From Echinicola salinicaeni (GTDB taxonomy: Bacteria > Bacteroidota > Bacteroidia > Cytophagales > Cyclobacteriaceae): a stretch of DNA of 64,000 nucleotides. The stretch is taken from assembly GCF_014280965.1 (NCBI RefSeq), contig NZ_JACODZ010000006.1:408466-472465 (forward strand), in the 5' to 3' direction. The notes under the pieces are model-generated. The model did no database searches. It was not told the DNA's origin and saw nothing but the letters and a program-made list of their open reading frames with translations. Made by a program: the position numbers and the translations under genes. Of the stretch, positions 7,538-16,298 are shown piece by piece. Within the stretch, counting starts at the first letter, position 1, and each line of letters opens with the position of its first letter.

Positions 7538-9067
7538 TCAACTGAAAGCAAAAAAGATCAGCCAGATAATGATCAATACTGGAAGTAATATTGGTATGGA
7601 AAAGCGAATGATATATCCAAAGAAAGAAGGCATTTTGATCCCACTTTGTTCAGCAATAGACTTAACCATAAAGTTAGGTCCATTACCAATATAGGTCATT
7701 GCACCAAAGAATACGGCAGCTAATGAGATTGCCATGAGTTCAAATGCAGAATCATGATAACCGTCCATTGCGAATTGTTTCACCATCTCGACATCAGAAA
7801 TGGAAGCGCCTTTGGAGGCCATGGCTGCAGCTAAGAAGTTCAGGTAGGTAGGAGCATTATCCAAAAATCCTGATAATAAACCTGTTCCCCAATACAGCGT
7901 ATTGTGTGTGATCAATTCAGATCCCTCTGGGGATTTAGCGAAATTTCCCACCAATTGAAGTGCCGGCATCATGGTGCCAAAGATGCCCACGAAAATATAG
8001 GCAACCTCTCTGATTGGTTCGAAATTGAATTCATTTCCTTTAATAGCCCTGTCATCTGCAAATTTGTAAGAAAAGAATGCGACAGAGAACATGATGATTT
8101 CCCTAATGAAGGAGAATTTCATTCCATCATAATGTATGGCAGGAACCCAATCAATAACATTAGGATCTAAGAAAACAGAGATGATGATGATTAAAAGCCA
8201 TAGGAAGTTTTTGGAACCTATTAATGACATTTTATTGCTATAAGTTACTTCTTCTATGGTCTCGTTGTCGTTTGCCCTTCCAAATTTACGGTCGATGAAG
8301 AAGAACGCTACAGAAAGGATTATCAATGCAATGGACCATGCGGGCCAGTTATGCTCCAATGTCCAGAAGAATGGAATTCCCTTAAGGAAACCCAAGAAAA
8401 GCGGAGGATCTCCGATAGGAGTTAATGAGCCGCCTACATTACTTACCATGAATATAAAGAAGATAATATGGTAAGCTTGGATATTGTGCTTGTTTAATCT
8501 GATGAAAGGTCTGATCAAGAGCATTGAGGCTCCGGTAGTTCCTATTAGATTAGAGATAATTGCTCCTATGATCAATAGTGTTACATTGGCAAGTGGAGTG
8601 GATTTTTTGTCCACTTTAATAAGAATACCTCCAGATGCTATATATAAAGACGAAAGTAATGCAATAAACTGAAGGTACTCGGCCAAAGCATGAATAGGCT
8701 GGTGGACATCATGAAGCACAAATAGGTAGTAAGAGACGACTAATATGGCGAGTATTACGGCGACTTTAGGGTAATTATGATGCCAGAAATCCTCATAGAA
8801 AAGTGGTCCAGTGGCAATCATCAATAATAAAACTACAAATGGGATTACTAACCAAATAGGAGCTTGTCCGTGTCCTCCTTCATCCTCTCCATGTTCTCCA
8901 GATACTTCAGAGGTGTGCGCGGAATCTGAAGGATGATCTTGATCTGTTTGTTCATGGTCCTGCGCTACTTCTGTTCTATGGTTATTATCAAGAGCCAGAA
9001 CTGTCGGTGTACCCGTGTAAAATATAGCTCCCCAAATAATACCAAAAGCAATAATAATATTCTTCAT
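7538..9067 (-). CDS. nhaD: NhaD-type sodium:proton antiporter family protein
   Basis: A 509-residue polytopic membrane protein of the ion transporter superfamily. An apparent signal peptide (residues 1-25) is followed by a His/Asp/Glu-rich extramembrane stretch (about 26-70, with HEQTDQDHPSDSAH and HGEDEGGHG), then roughly twelve hydrophobic segments. The GTTGASMLLIRPFIRLNKHN and SNVGGSLTPIGDPPLFLGFL motifs are typical of NhaD-like antiporters in Bacteroidota. The likely role is Na+/H+ exchange at the inner membrane; the acidic-His stretch could bind cations but that is inference. Citrate or other ions cannot be excluded. Monocistronic, ending at a shared terminator. Confidence 0.8.
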   Translation of the reverse strand: MKNIIIAFGIIWGAIFYTGTPTVLALDNNHRTEVAQDHEQTDQDHPSDSAHTSEVSGEHGEDEGGHGQAPIWLVIPFVVLLLMIATGPLFYEDFWHHNYPKVAVILAILVVSYYLFVLHDVHQPIHALAEYLQFIALLSSLYIASGGILIKVDKKSTPLANVTLLIIGAIISNLIGTTGASMLLIRPFIRLNKHNIQAYHIIFFIFMVSNVGGSLTPIGDPPLFLGFLKGIPFFWTLEHNWPAWSIALIILSVAFFFIDRKFGRANDNETIEEVTYSNKMSLIGSKNFLWLLIIIISVFLDPNVIDWVPAIHYDGMKFSFIREIIMFSVAFFSYKFADDRAIKGNEFNFEPIREVAYIFVGIFGTMMPALQLVGNFAKSPEGSELITHNTLYWGTGLLSGFLDNAPTYLNFLAAAMASKGASISDVEMVKQFAMDGYHDSAFELMAISLAAVFFGAMTYIGNGPNFMVKSIAEQSGIKMPSFFGYIIRFSIPILLPVLIIIWLIFFAFS

Positions 9068-9259
9068 TAAAATGAAATTAAATTTTTTTCGTCTTTGTTT
9101 ACGCTGATTTTTATATAATTAGTTCAAAGAGTAGTTAGAAGGGTTTTGTTATGATTCCCCTAAACTACTCAATTTGCTCTATACCCACCAAACAAAAATT
9201 GTATGGTCGGGGTAAATTAATTTTGTGTTAATATTTATATCCTTAAAAAGGTATCGACA

Positions 9260-10486
9260 CTAAATCAGTTGATTAATAGCTATTTCAAAAGATTTTCTTG
9301 CAATGCCTGTCTTTTCAGGCTGCATTTGATGAGTTTTTTTTAAAGCCCTTAGAATTGTTTGGCTTACATCCTCAAAAATTGCCTTGTCGGTCACTTCCGC
9401 TTGATCAGACATCAAATAGGCAAAGACCCTTGCCATTCCACAATTGGCAATAAAGTCAGGGATGACGGAGACTTCTTTATCTGTGGCCAAGCCTATGGGG
9501 CCGAAAAAGATTTCCTTATCCGCAAAGGGAACATTGGCACCACATGATATTACTTCTAAGCCGGCATTTATCAAGCGCGCTACCTGATTATTGGTAATTA
9601 ATCTTGAAGCAGCTGCTGGAATAAATATTTCATGGGGAATGTCCCAAATTCTGTTATTGATTTCCTTGAAAGATAATAACTTCTCTGCAACCAATTTATT
9701 GCCCGACCTATGCGTGAATAATTTTCGTATTTCGTCAAGGTCAAAACCATTTTCATTGATCAGGCCTCCCGACTTATCCATAATGCCCACTACCTTTACC
9801 CCTTCTACGGCCAGAAAACAAGCTGCAGCAGCCCCCACATTACCCCAGCCCTGTATGATGACTCTCTTGCCTTTTAGTTTTCCTCCCCAGAGTTGGTAAT
9901 AATGTTTTATGGCTTCAGCTACCCCAAACCCGGTGATCATATCCGCCACTTTATACTTTTTGGGGCTGTCTGGAGTATAGTGTGGGTCTTCTAAGATTTT
10001 GGAAACACCCTGTCTGAGTTGACCAATCTTTTTGATTTTTTGGGGTTCGGTAGCATGAAAGTGACCATGAACAATTCCTTCCTGCGGATGCCATAGTCCA
10101 AATGATTCGGTGATAGGGATGACCTCGTCAATTTCATCAATATTAAGGTCTCCTCCAGTACCATAGTAGCTTTTTAGGATAGGCATTACTGACTTATACC
10201 ACCTTTTTAGGACTTGCTCTTTTCTCGGGTCGTTTGGATCAAAATTTATTCCTGATTTCGCTCCTCCTATTGGAGGTCCTGAAACAGTGAATTTTATTTC
10301 CATGGTTTTTGCCAAAGCTTCCACCTCTCTTCTGTCAAGACCTTTCCTCATTCGGGTGCCTCCCCCGGCCGCTCCTCCTCTTAGAGAGTTGATCACAGCC
10401 CATCCCTTAGCTTCTGTTTCACTATCATTCCATTCAAAAACTATCTCAGGTGGTTTGTCCTCAAACTTTTTGAGTGGTTCAATCAT
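9260..10486 (-). CDS. Glu/Leu/Phe/Val dehydrogenase family protein
   Basis: A 408-residue NAD(P)-dependent amino acid dehydrogenase. The N-terminal dimerisation/catalytic domain has GGAAGGGTRMRKGL, ALAKTMEIKFTVSGPPIGGAKSGINFDP (the two conserved Lys regions) and GTGGDLNID. The C-terminal Rossmann domain has MITGFGVAEAI and the GWGNVGAAAACFL dinucleotide loop (about residues 215-225), then IFIPAAAS and SCGANVPF. It catalyses reversible oxidative deamination of an amino acid. Whether glutamate or a branched-chain amino acid is preferred cannot be decided here. It stands alone on the minus strand. Confidence 0.9.
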   Translation of the reverse strand: MIEPLKKFEDKPPEIVFEWNDSETEAKGWAVINSLRGGAAGGGTRMRKGLDRREVEALAKTMEIKFTVSGPPIGGAKSGINFDPNDPRKEQVLKRWYKSVMPILKSYYGTGGDLNIDEIDEVIPITESFGLWHPQEGIVHGHFHATEPQKIKKIGQLRQGVSKILEDPHYTPDSPKKYKVADMITGFGVAEAIKHYYQLWGGKLKGKRVIIQGWGNVGAAAACFLAVEGVKVVGIMDKSGGLINENGFDLDEIRKLFTHRSGNKLVAEKLLSFKEINNRIWDIPHEIFIPAAASRLITNNQVARLINAGLEVISCGANVPFADKEIFFGPIGLATDKEVSVIPDFIANCGMARVFAYLMSDQAEVTDKAIFEDVSQTILRALKKTHQMQPEKTGIARKSFEIAINQLI

Positions 10487-10816
10487 ACTGGGGTTTTTTT
10501 AAGGTTTACAAAAATATAAAAAAAACTTATTTCTGCTATTCTTAAGTACTATGTTTGCTTTTTTTGTAAAAAAGGTGTGTTTATAGGTTGTTTTTTAAAC
10601 CTGTTTTTATTGATTTTATGGTAAAAGTTAGCGGTCATGGTTATTTTGTTAAGGTTTGCTTTGTGCTTAGAATGTCCAAGTCAGGTACGCATTCTTTCAA
10701 TTTAATGAATTTGTCCAAATGGATAAGCTTAAATGGGGAAAAAACGAATTGCCCCAAAGCCAAAGTTTATGCTAATGTAGGAGGATGTTCCTGTGGCATT
10801 ATCCATTAAAAGGCAT
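10487..10816. other. 330-bp spacer without a supported gene
   Basis: Apart from the candidate promoter of the dehydrogenase I see nothing firm. A 73-codon plus-strand frame (10588-10809) has no family resemblance or good start signal and is not annotated. Confidence 0.5.
10509..10516 (-). promoter_or_regulatory. Candidate -7 element for the amino acid dehydrogenase
   Basis: Read on the minus strand this is TATTTTTG (TAnnTTTG), 22 nt before the start codon. No clear -33 TTG lies at the right spacing. Confidence 0.35.
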
Positions 10817-11908
10817 TTAAGAAATCAAGTCAGGTCGATAGTGTGTTCCGCCACAACTGTTTCTGCTTGCACCTGTTACAGAGGCAAGTGAATTAGCTTG
10901 TTTCCTAAGTTTTAGCACTCCCAAGAAAGCAAAAATAAGGGCTTCTTTAAAGTCTATGATTTCTCGTTCAGGTACTATTGCCAGTCCCTTGTTTCCAAGC
11001 TTATCTGATAGTTCTTTAATAAAAAACTGGTTATAGGCTCCTCCGCCAGTAATAAGTATTTTGCTTGTTGATTTAGTATTATGAGCAAGGACCACTTTAC
11101 CTATCTGCTCTGCATAATGTCTAATCAATGTGGCTAGGATGTCCTCTGACGGAGTCTTTTCATTTTCTAATAATGGTAAAAAGCTATTGGCTATATCTTC
11201 TCTTCCAAGGGATTTAGCACCCTTTTGCTTATAATAAGGAAGGCTGTTAAGTTGGTCCAAGAGCTTGGGGATTAGTTTGCCACTTTTAGCCAATTTTCCC
11301 TGATCATCATAAGGCAATCCTTTTTTAGCGGCAAAATGATTAAGCAGTAGATTGAAAGGAGAAGTGTCAAAAGCCTTTCTCTTTCCTTCGCTTATCATGG
11401 AGATATTGGCGATGCCACCTAGGTTCAAGCAGAAGTCATAATCTTCGAAAAGGTAATGATCCCCTACTGGTGCCAATGGAGCACCTTGGCCGCCTAGCAA
11501 AACATCCTTGGTTCTAAAGTCATTGATTACGGGCAAACCACAGGCCTGCATTATACTCCAGCCACAGCCTATTTGTGTGGTCAGTCTTTTTTGGGGTTGG
11601 TGAAAAACTGTATGTCCATGGGAGGCTACTGCGTCGGGTCCTAGCTGATAGGTTTTACAGAATTCATGTACTTTTTCTCCCATCCATGTTCCAAATTCCC
11701 TGTCTAAAAGGCACAGTTCCTCTCCGGAAAGTAAGTGGGCTTGCGAAAGTCTTTTGCCCAGTTCATCAGGGAATGCAACAGTGGTAGCTTCAATTATATT
11801 AAAGGACCATTTTTGGTCAAAGACAAATCTGCAATGCGCCATGTCGAGTCCGTCACCTGAAGTTCCGGACATCAGGCCAATGATATGGTAAATATTGGAA
11901 GTATCCAT
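10817..11908 (-). CDS. anmK: Anhydro-N-acetylmuramic acid kinase
   Basis: Phosphorylates and opens 1,6-anhydro-MurNAc to MurNAc-6-phosphate in cell-wall recycling, in the cytoplasm. The 363-residue protein has the family signature GLMSGTSGDGLDMAHC at residues 11-26, SHGHTVFHQP, the INDFRTKDVLLGGQGAPLAPVGD segment and the LNLGGIANIS strand, and a C-terminal ITGGGAYN nucleotide-binding motif. The length is typical. It is divergent from coaX; murQ is not in the window. The 166-bp intergenic region with coaX should carry both promoters, but none matches the consensus well. Confidence 0.97.
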   Translation of the reverse strand: MDTSNIYHIIGLMSGTSGDGLDMAHCRFVFDQKWSFNIIEATTVAFPDELGKRLSQAHLLSGEELCLLDREFGTWMGEKVHEFCKTYQLGPDAVASHGHTVFHQPQKRLTTQIGCGWSIMQACGLPVINDFRTKDVLLGGQGAPLAPVGDHYLFEDYDFCLNLGGIANISMISEGKRKAFDTSPFNLLLNHFAAKKGLPYDDQGKLAKSGKLIPKLLDQLNSLPYYKQKGAKSLGREDIANSFLPLLENEKTPSEDILATLIRHYAEQIGKVVLAHNTKSTSKILITGGGAYNQFFIKELSDKLGNKGLAIVPEREIIDFKEALIFAFLGVLKLRKQANSLASVTGASRNSCGGTHYRPDLIS

Positions 11909-12074
11909 CAGAGGGTTAAAGTTTGTTAAATTAAGATGCGTAAAGATAAATTTATACGATGGATTTCAAACTCGGATATTAAAATCATTAATTTAGGCGA
12001 AAATTTGGCCACCTGTTTTCAAGGCTGAAAGGTCAAAAATTGGTAGAACTAGAACGTTCAAAAAAGGATTTTGA

Positions 12075-12803
12075 TTGAGGAATTTAGTCGTAGATATAGG
12101 AAATACCAGGATAAAATGTGCCTTGTTTGATGGCTTGGAGTTGATTGGGGAGGATAGTCTCAATTATGTAGATGAGCTTATCCAATATGCCAACAGCTTG
12201 AACTTTGATCAAGTCATTGTCAGCTCAGTGCGTTGGTCTAGCCAGGAACTGAAACTGATGTTGCCTTTTACCTTTTTATTTCTCGACAAGGAAACGCTCC
12301 TTCCGGTTTACAATAACTATCAAACACCTCATACATTGGGGCTTGATAGGTTGGCGGCAGCTATTGGGGCTTATAGTAAAGTGGGACATGGACCGGTTTT
12401 GAGTATTGATTTAGGTACCTGCATTACCTATGATTTCATTGATGAACAAGCGGCCTATTTGGGGGGAGGAATATCCCCGGGACTGCAGATGAGGTTTAGG
12501 GCCATGCATGAGCAAACTGCACGTTTGCCCTTGATAAATTTAGATTCTAAAGATCTCCATCCAGAATTGATCGGGTCAAATACCCTAGATGGAATGAAAA
12601 GTGGTGTTTATTTTGGAATTAAAAATGAAATTGAAGGTATGATTAGGCAATACCTTGGCAATCATCAGGATTTAAAGGTCTTTATTTGTGGTGGTGATGC
12701 AAAATTCTTTGAAAGCTTAACAAAAGACCACATATTTGTAATCCCCAATTTAGTCCTTCATGGCCTGAATAGAATATTAATTTACAATGTCAATAAAAAC
12801 TAG
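12075..12803 (+). CDS. coaX: Type III pantothenate kinase
   Basis: Catalyses the first step of coenzyme A synthesis, ATP-dependent phosphorylation of pantothenate. The 242-residue protein starts at a TTG at 12075 preceded by AAAAGGA; the next residues, VDIGNTRIK, are the ATP-phosphate loop at the very start of the family, so this start is firm. Further motifs are TLGLDRLAAAIGA, SIDLGTCITYDFID and GGGISPGLQMRFRAMHEQTA. The coding end overlaps the next gene by 17 nt, so coaX heads an operon with envelope genes, an arrangement familiar in Bacteroidota. Confidence 0.95.
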   Translation: MRNLVVDIGNTRIKCALFDGLELIGEDSLNYVDELIQYANSLNFDQVIVSSVRWSSQELKLMLPFTFLFLDKETLLPVYNNYQTPHTLGLDRLAAAIGAYSKVGHGPVLSIDLGTCITYDFIDEQAAYLGGGISPGLQMRFRAMHEQTARLPLINLDSKDLHPELIGSNTLDGMKSGVYFGIKNEIEGMIRQYLGNHQDLKVFICGGDAKFFESLTKDHIFVIPNLVLHGLNRILIYNVNKN

Positions 12804-14070
12804 ACTGCATCTGCTAGGCGTCTTTTGCGCCTTTTTTATATTTAATCAAGCGAGAGGACAAATCGGTTCTTCTACCTACAGTTCCATTGGAGTTGGAGAT
12901 ATGAACAATTCTGGCCTGACCCAAAACCAGGCAATGGGTGGCTTGGGTATTAGTTATGGTGATGCCTGGTCTGTGAATCAGGTGAACCCGGCATTATCCG
13001 TAAAAAATAATGTTTTCAATTTTCAGGCTGCATTTAATTATAAGCGTTATCAGGCGAGAACAGAAGAAAGCAGTGCGACACTTGATGGTGGAGGCTTAAG
13101 CTATGTGGCTGTTTCTTTACCTATAAGTCCTAGGAAATGGACGATGGGACTGGGATTGAACCAAGTGAGCGCTGTGGATTACGAACATATCATTGAAAGT
13201 GATGTGGTGAATTCGGATTTTACTGCCCTTAATAGAATAAGAGGGCGTGGTGGAGTCAGTGAGGTTTATTTAAATACAGGTTTTGAATTGGTGAAAAACT
13301 TCAATGTAGGTTTGCAGGGAAGTTATGTTTTCGGGTCTACTATTGCCAGAGAGCAATTATCATTAGTGGATGACGAAGGCGCTTTGACTGGTTTGATTAC
13401 TGAACTATATGATAGGCAAACAGTAAATGATTTTTCACTTAAGGGTGGCGTGCATTATACAGCCCGTACAGGGGATCGAAGCAGGCTTAACTTCGGTGCG
13501 ATCTATCAGGCATATGGAGATCTAAAGACAAAACGCTATACAAAAGTTGCGGAAGATGGACAAGGTACAGATCCTGATTCTGACGGAGAGCTGATTTACA
13601 ATAATGAAATTGGGAGTATTTATTTACCTAATAAATTAGGTTATGGTATATCTTTCGAAAAAATTAATAAATTTGTAATTGGACTTGAAGCTCAACATCA
13701 GGATTTTACGGAATATAGGTCCTTTTCTGATGACAATACAGGTTTAGGAAAGTCTTTTAAAGTTGGTTTAGGCGGGCAATTTGTTCCCGACATTTATTCT
13801 TTGGAGAGCGTATTTATGCGTTCTACTTTCCGAGCAGGAATTGAATTTGAGCAAACCCCATATCTTATTAACCAAAATAAGGTCAATGATATTGGCATCA
13901 ATTTTGGAGCTTCTGTTCCTATGAGCAGCTTATCACTTTTGAATTTGGCTGTCAAGGTGGGACAGAGAGGTACAACAAGTAATGGACTGGTTCAAGAGAA
14001 TTATTTCAAATTCACCTTGGGCTTTTCCATCAATGATAACAGTTGGTTCTACAAAAAAGTATTTGAATAA
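12787..14070 (+). CDS. Outer membrane beta-barrel protein of unknown function
   Basis: A 427-residue protein with a Sec signal peptide (cleavage probably after ARG, about residue 24). The mature part is rich in Gly and alternating polar/aromatic strands, begins STYSSIGVGDM..NQAMGGLGI, resembling FadL/OmpP1-like barrels of Bacteroidota, and ends in a strand, FKFTLGFSIND. It likely spans the outer membrane, possibly as a transport channel, but no substrate is suggested by sequence. It overlaps coaX by 17 nt and is followed 11 nt later by a TPR protein, so the three are probably one transcript. Confidence 0.75.
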   Translation: MSIKTRLHLLGVFCAFFIFNQARGQIGSSTYSSIGVGDMNNSGLTQNQAMGGLGISYGDAWSVNQVNPALSVKNNVFNFQAAFNYKRYQARTEESSATLDGGGLSYVAVSLPISPRKWTMGLGLNQVSAVDYEHIIESDVVNSDFTALNRIRGRGGVSEVYLNTGFELVKNFNVGLQGSYVFGSTIAREQLSLVDDEGALTGLITELYDRQTVNDFSLKGGVHYTARTGDRSRLNFGAIYQAYGDLKTKRYTKVAEDGQGTDPDSDGELIYNNEIGSIYLPNKLGYGISFEKINKFVIGLEAQHQDFTEYRSFSDDNTGLGKSFKVGLGGQFVPDIYSLESVFMRSTFRAGIEFEQTPYLINQNKVNDIGINFGASVPMSSLSLLNLAVKVGQRGTTSNGLVQENYFKFTLGFSINDNSWFYKKVFE

Positions 14071-14081
14071 ACACAACGAGT

Positions 14082-15386
14082 ATGAAAGCTAAATTTGCAT
14101 TATTAGGGTTATTATCATTTGTTGTTGTGGGCTTAACGCATGCACAGGACAATTGGAATTGGCCGTCAGATCCTCAGATGGAGGCCAAAGCTAGGGAGTA
14201 TAATGCTGCCTACAATGATTATTTGAAATCAGATCAATTTATACAGGCGACCAAACCTTTACATTGGTTGTTGGTAAATGCTCCAGATCTAAACGAAGCC
14301 ATTTATATCAATGGTGTAAAAGTTTATAATGGTGCTGCTGAAGCTACTGCTGATGAAGCACAAAAGGCTATTTATCAGGATTCAGTAATGACTGTTTTTG
14401 ATATAAGAGCTGAAAAATACAATAATGAGGCTGATTGGATCGAAAATAAGGCTTATTATGGTTACAAATACTATAGAGCCAATAAAGACAAAGTAGCTGA
14501 TGCAGCTTCTTATTTTGCTAGAGATGTTGAGCTGAATGGAGAGATCAATACTGTGGGATTGGTTCCTGCTTATTTCGACCTTGTGTACAGAAACTATGCA
14601 TATAACCAAGCCTATACCGATGAAGAAGTGCTTGATATCTATGATAACCTTTATGCACGCCTAGACAAAGCGGAAGCAGAAGGTGGGGATGCATCAGGAG
14701 AGAAATCAACCTTGGACCAAATCCTTGTGGCGATGGAAATCATTGACTGTGATTTCATCCAAGAGAAATTAGGCCCTCAGTTGGAAGCAGACCCAAGCAA
14801 TATTGCATTGGCAAAAAGAATTTTCCAATACTCAGTACAGTATAAGTGTACTTCTTCTGAGACTTTCGCGAAAGCATTAGAAGTAGTGGATAACGATAGT
14901 CCAACATTCTCTACTTCCCAAGTTAGAGGTTTGAGAGCTATGCAGGCTGGTGATCACGCGAAAGCTGAAGAAATGTTCAATAGAGCATTGGAGTTGGCTG
15001 AAAATGATAAGCAAAGAGCAGAAGTTACTTATGACCTTGCCAAGGCGCAGGCTCAATTAGGTAAAAAATCTGCAGCAAGACAATCTGCTTTGAGTGTTGC
15101 TGAACTTGATCCAGAAAAAGTTTCTGAAGCTTGGTCATTTATCGGTAGCTTATACATGGGCTCTTCTGCTGAATGTAGAGGAGGTCAAAGTAGGGTGAAA
15201 GACTATTCTATCTTTATAGCAGCTTATGAAGCATTTGCTAAAGCTGGTGATAATAAAGGAATGGCCAATGCCAAGGCTAGATTCCCTTCTAAAGAGGAGT
15301 TATTTACCGAAGGTTACCAAGTAGGACAAACTTTGAATACTGGATGTTGGGTAGGTCAAACAGTGACCTTGAAGACCAGAGATTAA
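14082..15386 (+). CDS. Periplasmic TPR-repeat protein
   Basis: A 434-residue protein with a signal peptide ending near THAQ (residue 22). The C-terminal half holds TPR-like helices (AGDHAKAEEMFNRALELAENDKQRAEVTYDLAKAQ read as two helical pairs, about residues 290-345), and the body is helical and acidic. Four Cys residues (in MEIIDCDF, QYKCTSS, SAECRGG and NTGCWVG) could form disulfides in the periplasm. It is likely a scaffold for envelope assembly, inferred from its neighbours only. It ends before a strong terminator, closing the coaX transcript. Confidence 0.7.
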   Translation: MKAKFALLGLLSFVVVGLTHAQDNWNWPSDPQMEAKAREYNAAYNDYLKSDQFIQATKPLHWLLVNAPDLNEAIYINGVKVYNGAAEATADEAQKAIYQDSVMTVFDIRAEKYNNEADWIENKAYYGYKYYRANKDKVADAASYFARDVELNGEINTVGLVPAYFDLVYRNYAYNQAYTDEEVLDIYDNLYARLDKAEAEGGDASGEKSTLDQILVAMEIIDCDFIQEKLGPQLEADPSNIALAKRIFQYSVQYKCTSSETFAKALEVVDNDSPTFSTSQVRGLRAMQAGDHAKAEEMFNRALELAENDKQRAEVTYDLAKAQAQLGKKSAARQSALSVAELDPEKVSEAWSFIGSLYMGSSAECRGGQSRVKDYSIFIAAYEAFAKAGDNKGMANAKARFPSKEELFTEGYQVGQTLNTGCWVGQTVTLKTRD

Positions 15387-15420
15387 TTCAAGAATTTATA
15401 CTTCTTTTGTAAAATATTAA

Positions 15421-15449
15421 AAGGCGGTTATAACAACCGCCTTTTTTCT
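15421..15449 (+). terminator. Intrinsic terminator after the TPR gene
   Basis: A 9-bp stem AAGGCGGTT/AACCGCCTT (15421-15429 and 15435-15443) with a 5-nt loop is followed by a T-rich tract. Confidence 0.9.
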
Positions 15450-15485
15450 TTCGTACCAAAAAAGAATTAAACAGGATTAATTTGA

Positions 15486-15493
15486 TAAATTTG
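15486..15493 (+). promoter_or_regulatory. TAnnTTTG element 4 nt before the lptC start
   Basis: TAAATTTG matches the -7 consensus and ends 4 nt before the ATG at 15498. Because a terminator lies just upstream, lptC needs its own promoter, which favours this element; the transcript would be leaderless or nearly so. Confidence 0.4.
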
Positions 15494-15497
15494 TGAC

Positions 15498-16049
15498 ATG
15501 AGACGGGGTATTTTGCTTCTTTTGATATCAATGCTTGTCTTTTCCTGCAGGGAAAGCGTGGACCTTAGACAGCTTCAAAACTATGAAGGCCCTGTAAGGG
15601 TGACCACTGGAATGGAAGTATACAGGAGTGATTCTGCACGGGTCAAGGTCAAGGTCAATGCCGAACAGCAGCTGGTATTTGACAATGGGGATTCTGAATT
15701 TCCCAAGGGGATTTTGATTCATTTTTTTAATGATAAAGGCAAGGTTACTTCCACCATCCAAGCTGATAAGGGATTTCAAAATCAAAGGGACAAAATTTAC
15801 CGTGGAGAGGGAGATGTGAGGGTGCATAATTTGGAAAATGGCACCAAGTTAAATTCTGAAGAACTCTTCTGGGATGAAAGGAACGGGAAGATTTATACAG
15901 AGAAATTTGTGACTGTAACCAAAGAGGATGGGACGGTCATTCCTGCAAAAGGAATGGAGTCAGATGAATCCTTGACTGATATTACTTTCTTTGAGGTGAC
16001 GGATGGGAGCATACCTATCCCAGAGGAAAATACCGGGACTAGGCCTTAA
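15498..16049 (+). CDS. lptC: LPS export periplasmic protein LptC (lipoprotein form)
   Basis: LptC links the inner-membrane LptBFG ATPase to the periplasmic LPS bridge. This 183-residue protein has a lipoprotein signal with Cys17 (LVFSC), as is common for LptC in Bacteroidota, instead of the TM anchor of Proteobacteria. The body has the repeated short strands of the LptC/LptA fold: QADKGFQNQRDKIYRGEGDVRVHN and LNSEELFWDERNGKIYTEKFVTVTKEDGT are characteristic. lptA, lptB, lptF and lptG are not in the window. Downstream genes follow closely and are probably co-transcribed. Confidence 0.9.
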   Translation: MRRGILLLLISMLVFSCRESVDLRQLQNYEGPVRVTTGMEVYRSDSARVKVKVNAEQQLVFDNGDSEFPKGILIHFFNDKGKVTSTIQADKGFQNQRDKIYRGEGDVRVHNLENGTKLNSEELFWDERNGKIYTEKFVTVTKEDGTVIPAKGMESDESLTDITFFEVTDGSIPIPEENTGTRP

Positions 16050-16082
16050 ACATGGCCTGTTCCTGAATGTGAGCGATTAAAT

Positions 16083-16298
16083 ATGAAATTAAAAGGGATT
16101 ATTTTATTATCATTGTCAGCAGCTTTAGTAATCATCGGGACCCATGTTACGATGACCCAGGGGATTACTTTTAGCTATCCTATTTTTATGTTTGCGGTGG
16201 CCATGTTATTTTGGTATAAATACATGAAAACCAAGATGGCAGAAAATGAAGAGCAGGAAGTTCATCAGCCACAGAAAAGAAAGAAAAAACGCCCATAA
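16083..16298 (+). CDS. Small membrane protein, 71 residues
   Basis: Two hydrophobic stretches (about residues 4-26 and 30-48) followed by a charged tail that ends in KKKKRP-like basic residues (RKKKKRP). It is translationally coupled to the next gene: its TAA at 16296-16298 overlaps the ATG at 16298. I do not recognise a family. Its fixed place between lptC and the CNNM protein and the coupling make it a real gene, probably an inner-membrane accessory; a function cannot be given. Confidence 0.75.
   Translation: MKLKGIILLSLSAALVIIGTHVTMTQGITFSYPIFMFAVAMLFWYKYMKTKMAENEEQEVHQPQKRKKKRP

Noticed and set aside
10588..10809. 73-codon plus-strand open frame in the spacer between the dehydrogenase and anmK
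   Set aside because: No recognisable domain, no start signal, odd composition, and it sits in an A+T-rich upstream region; treated as chance.
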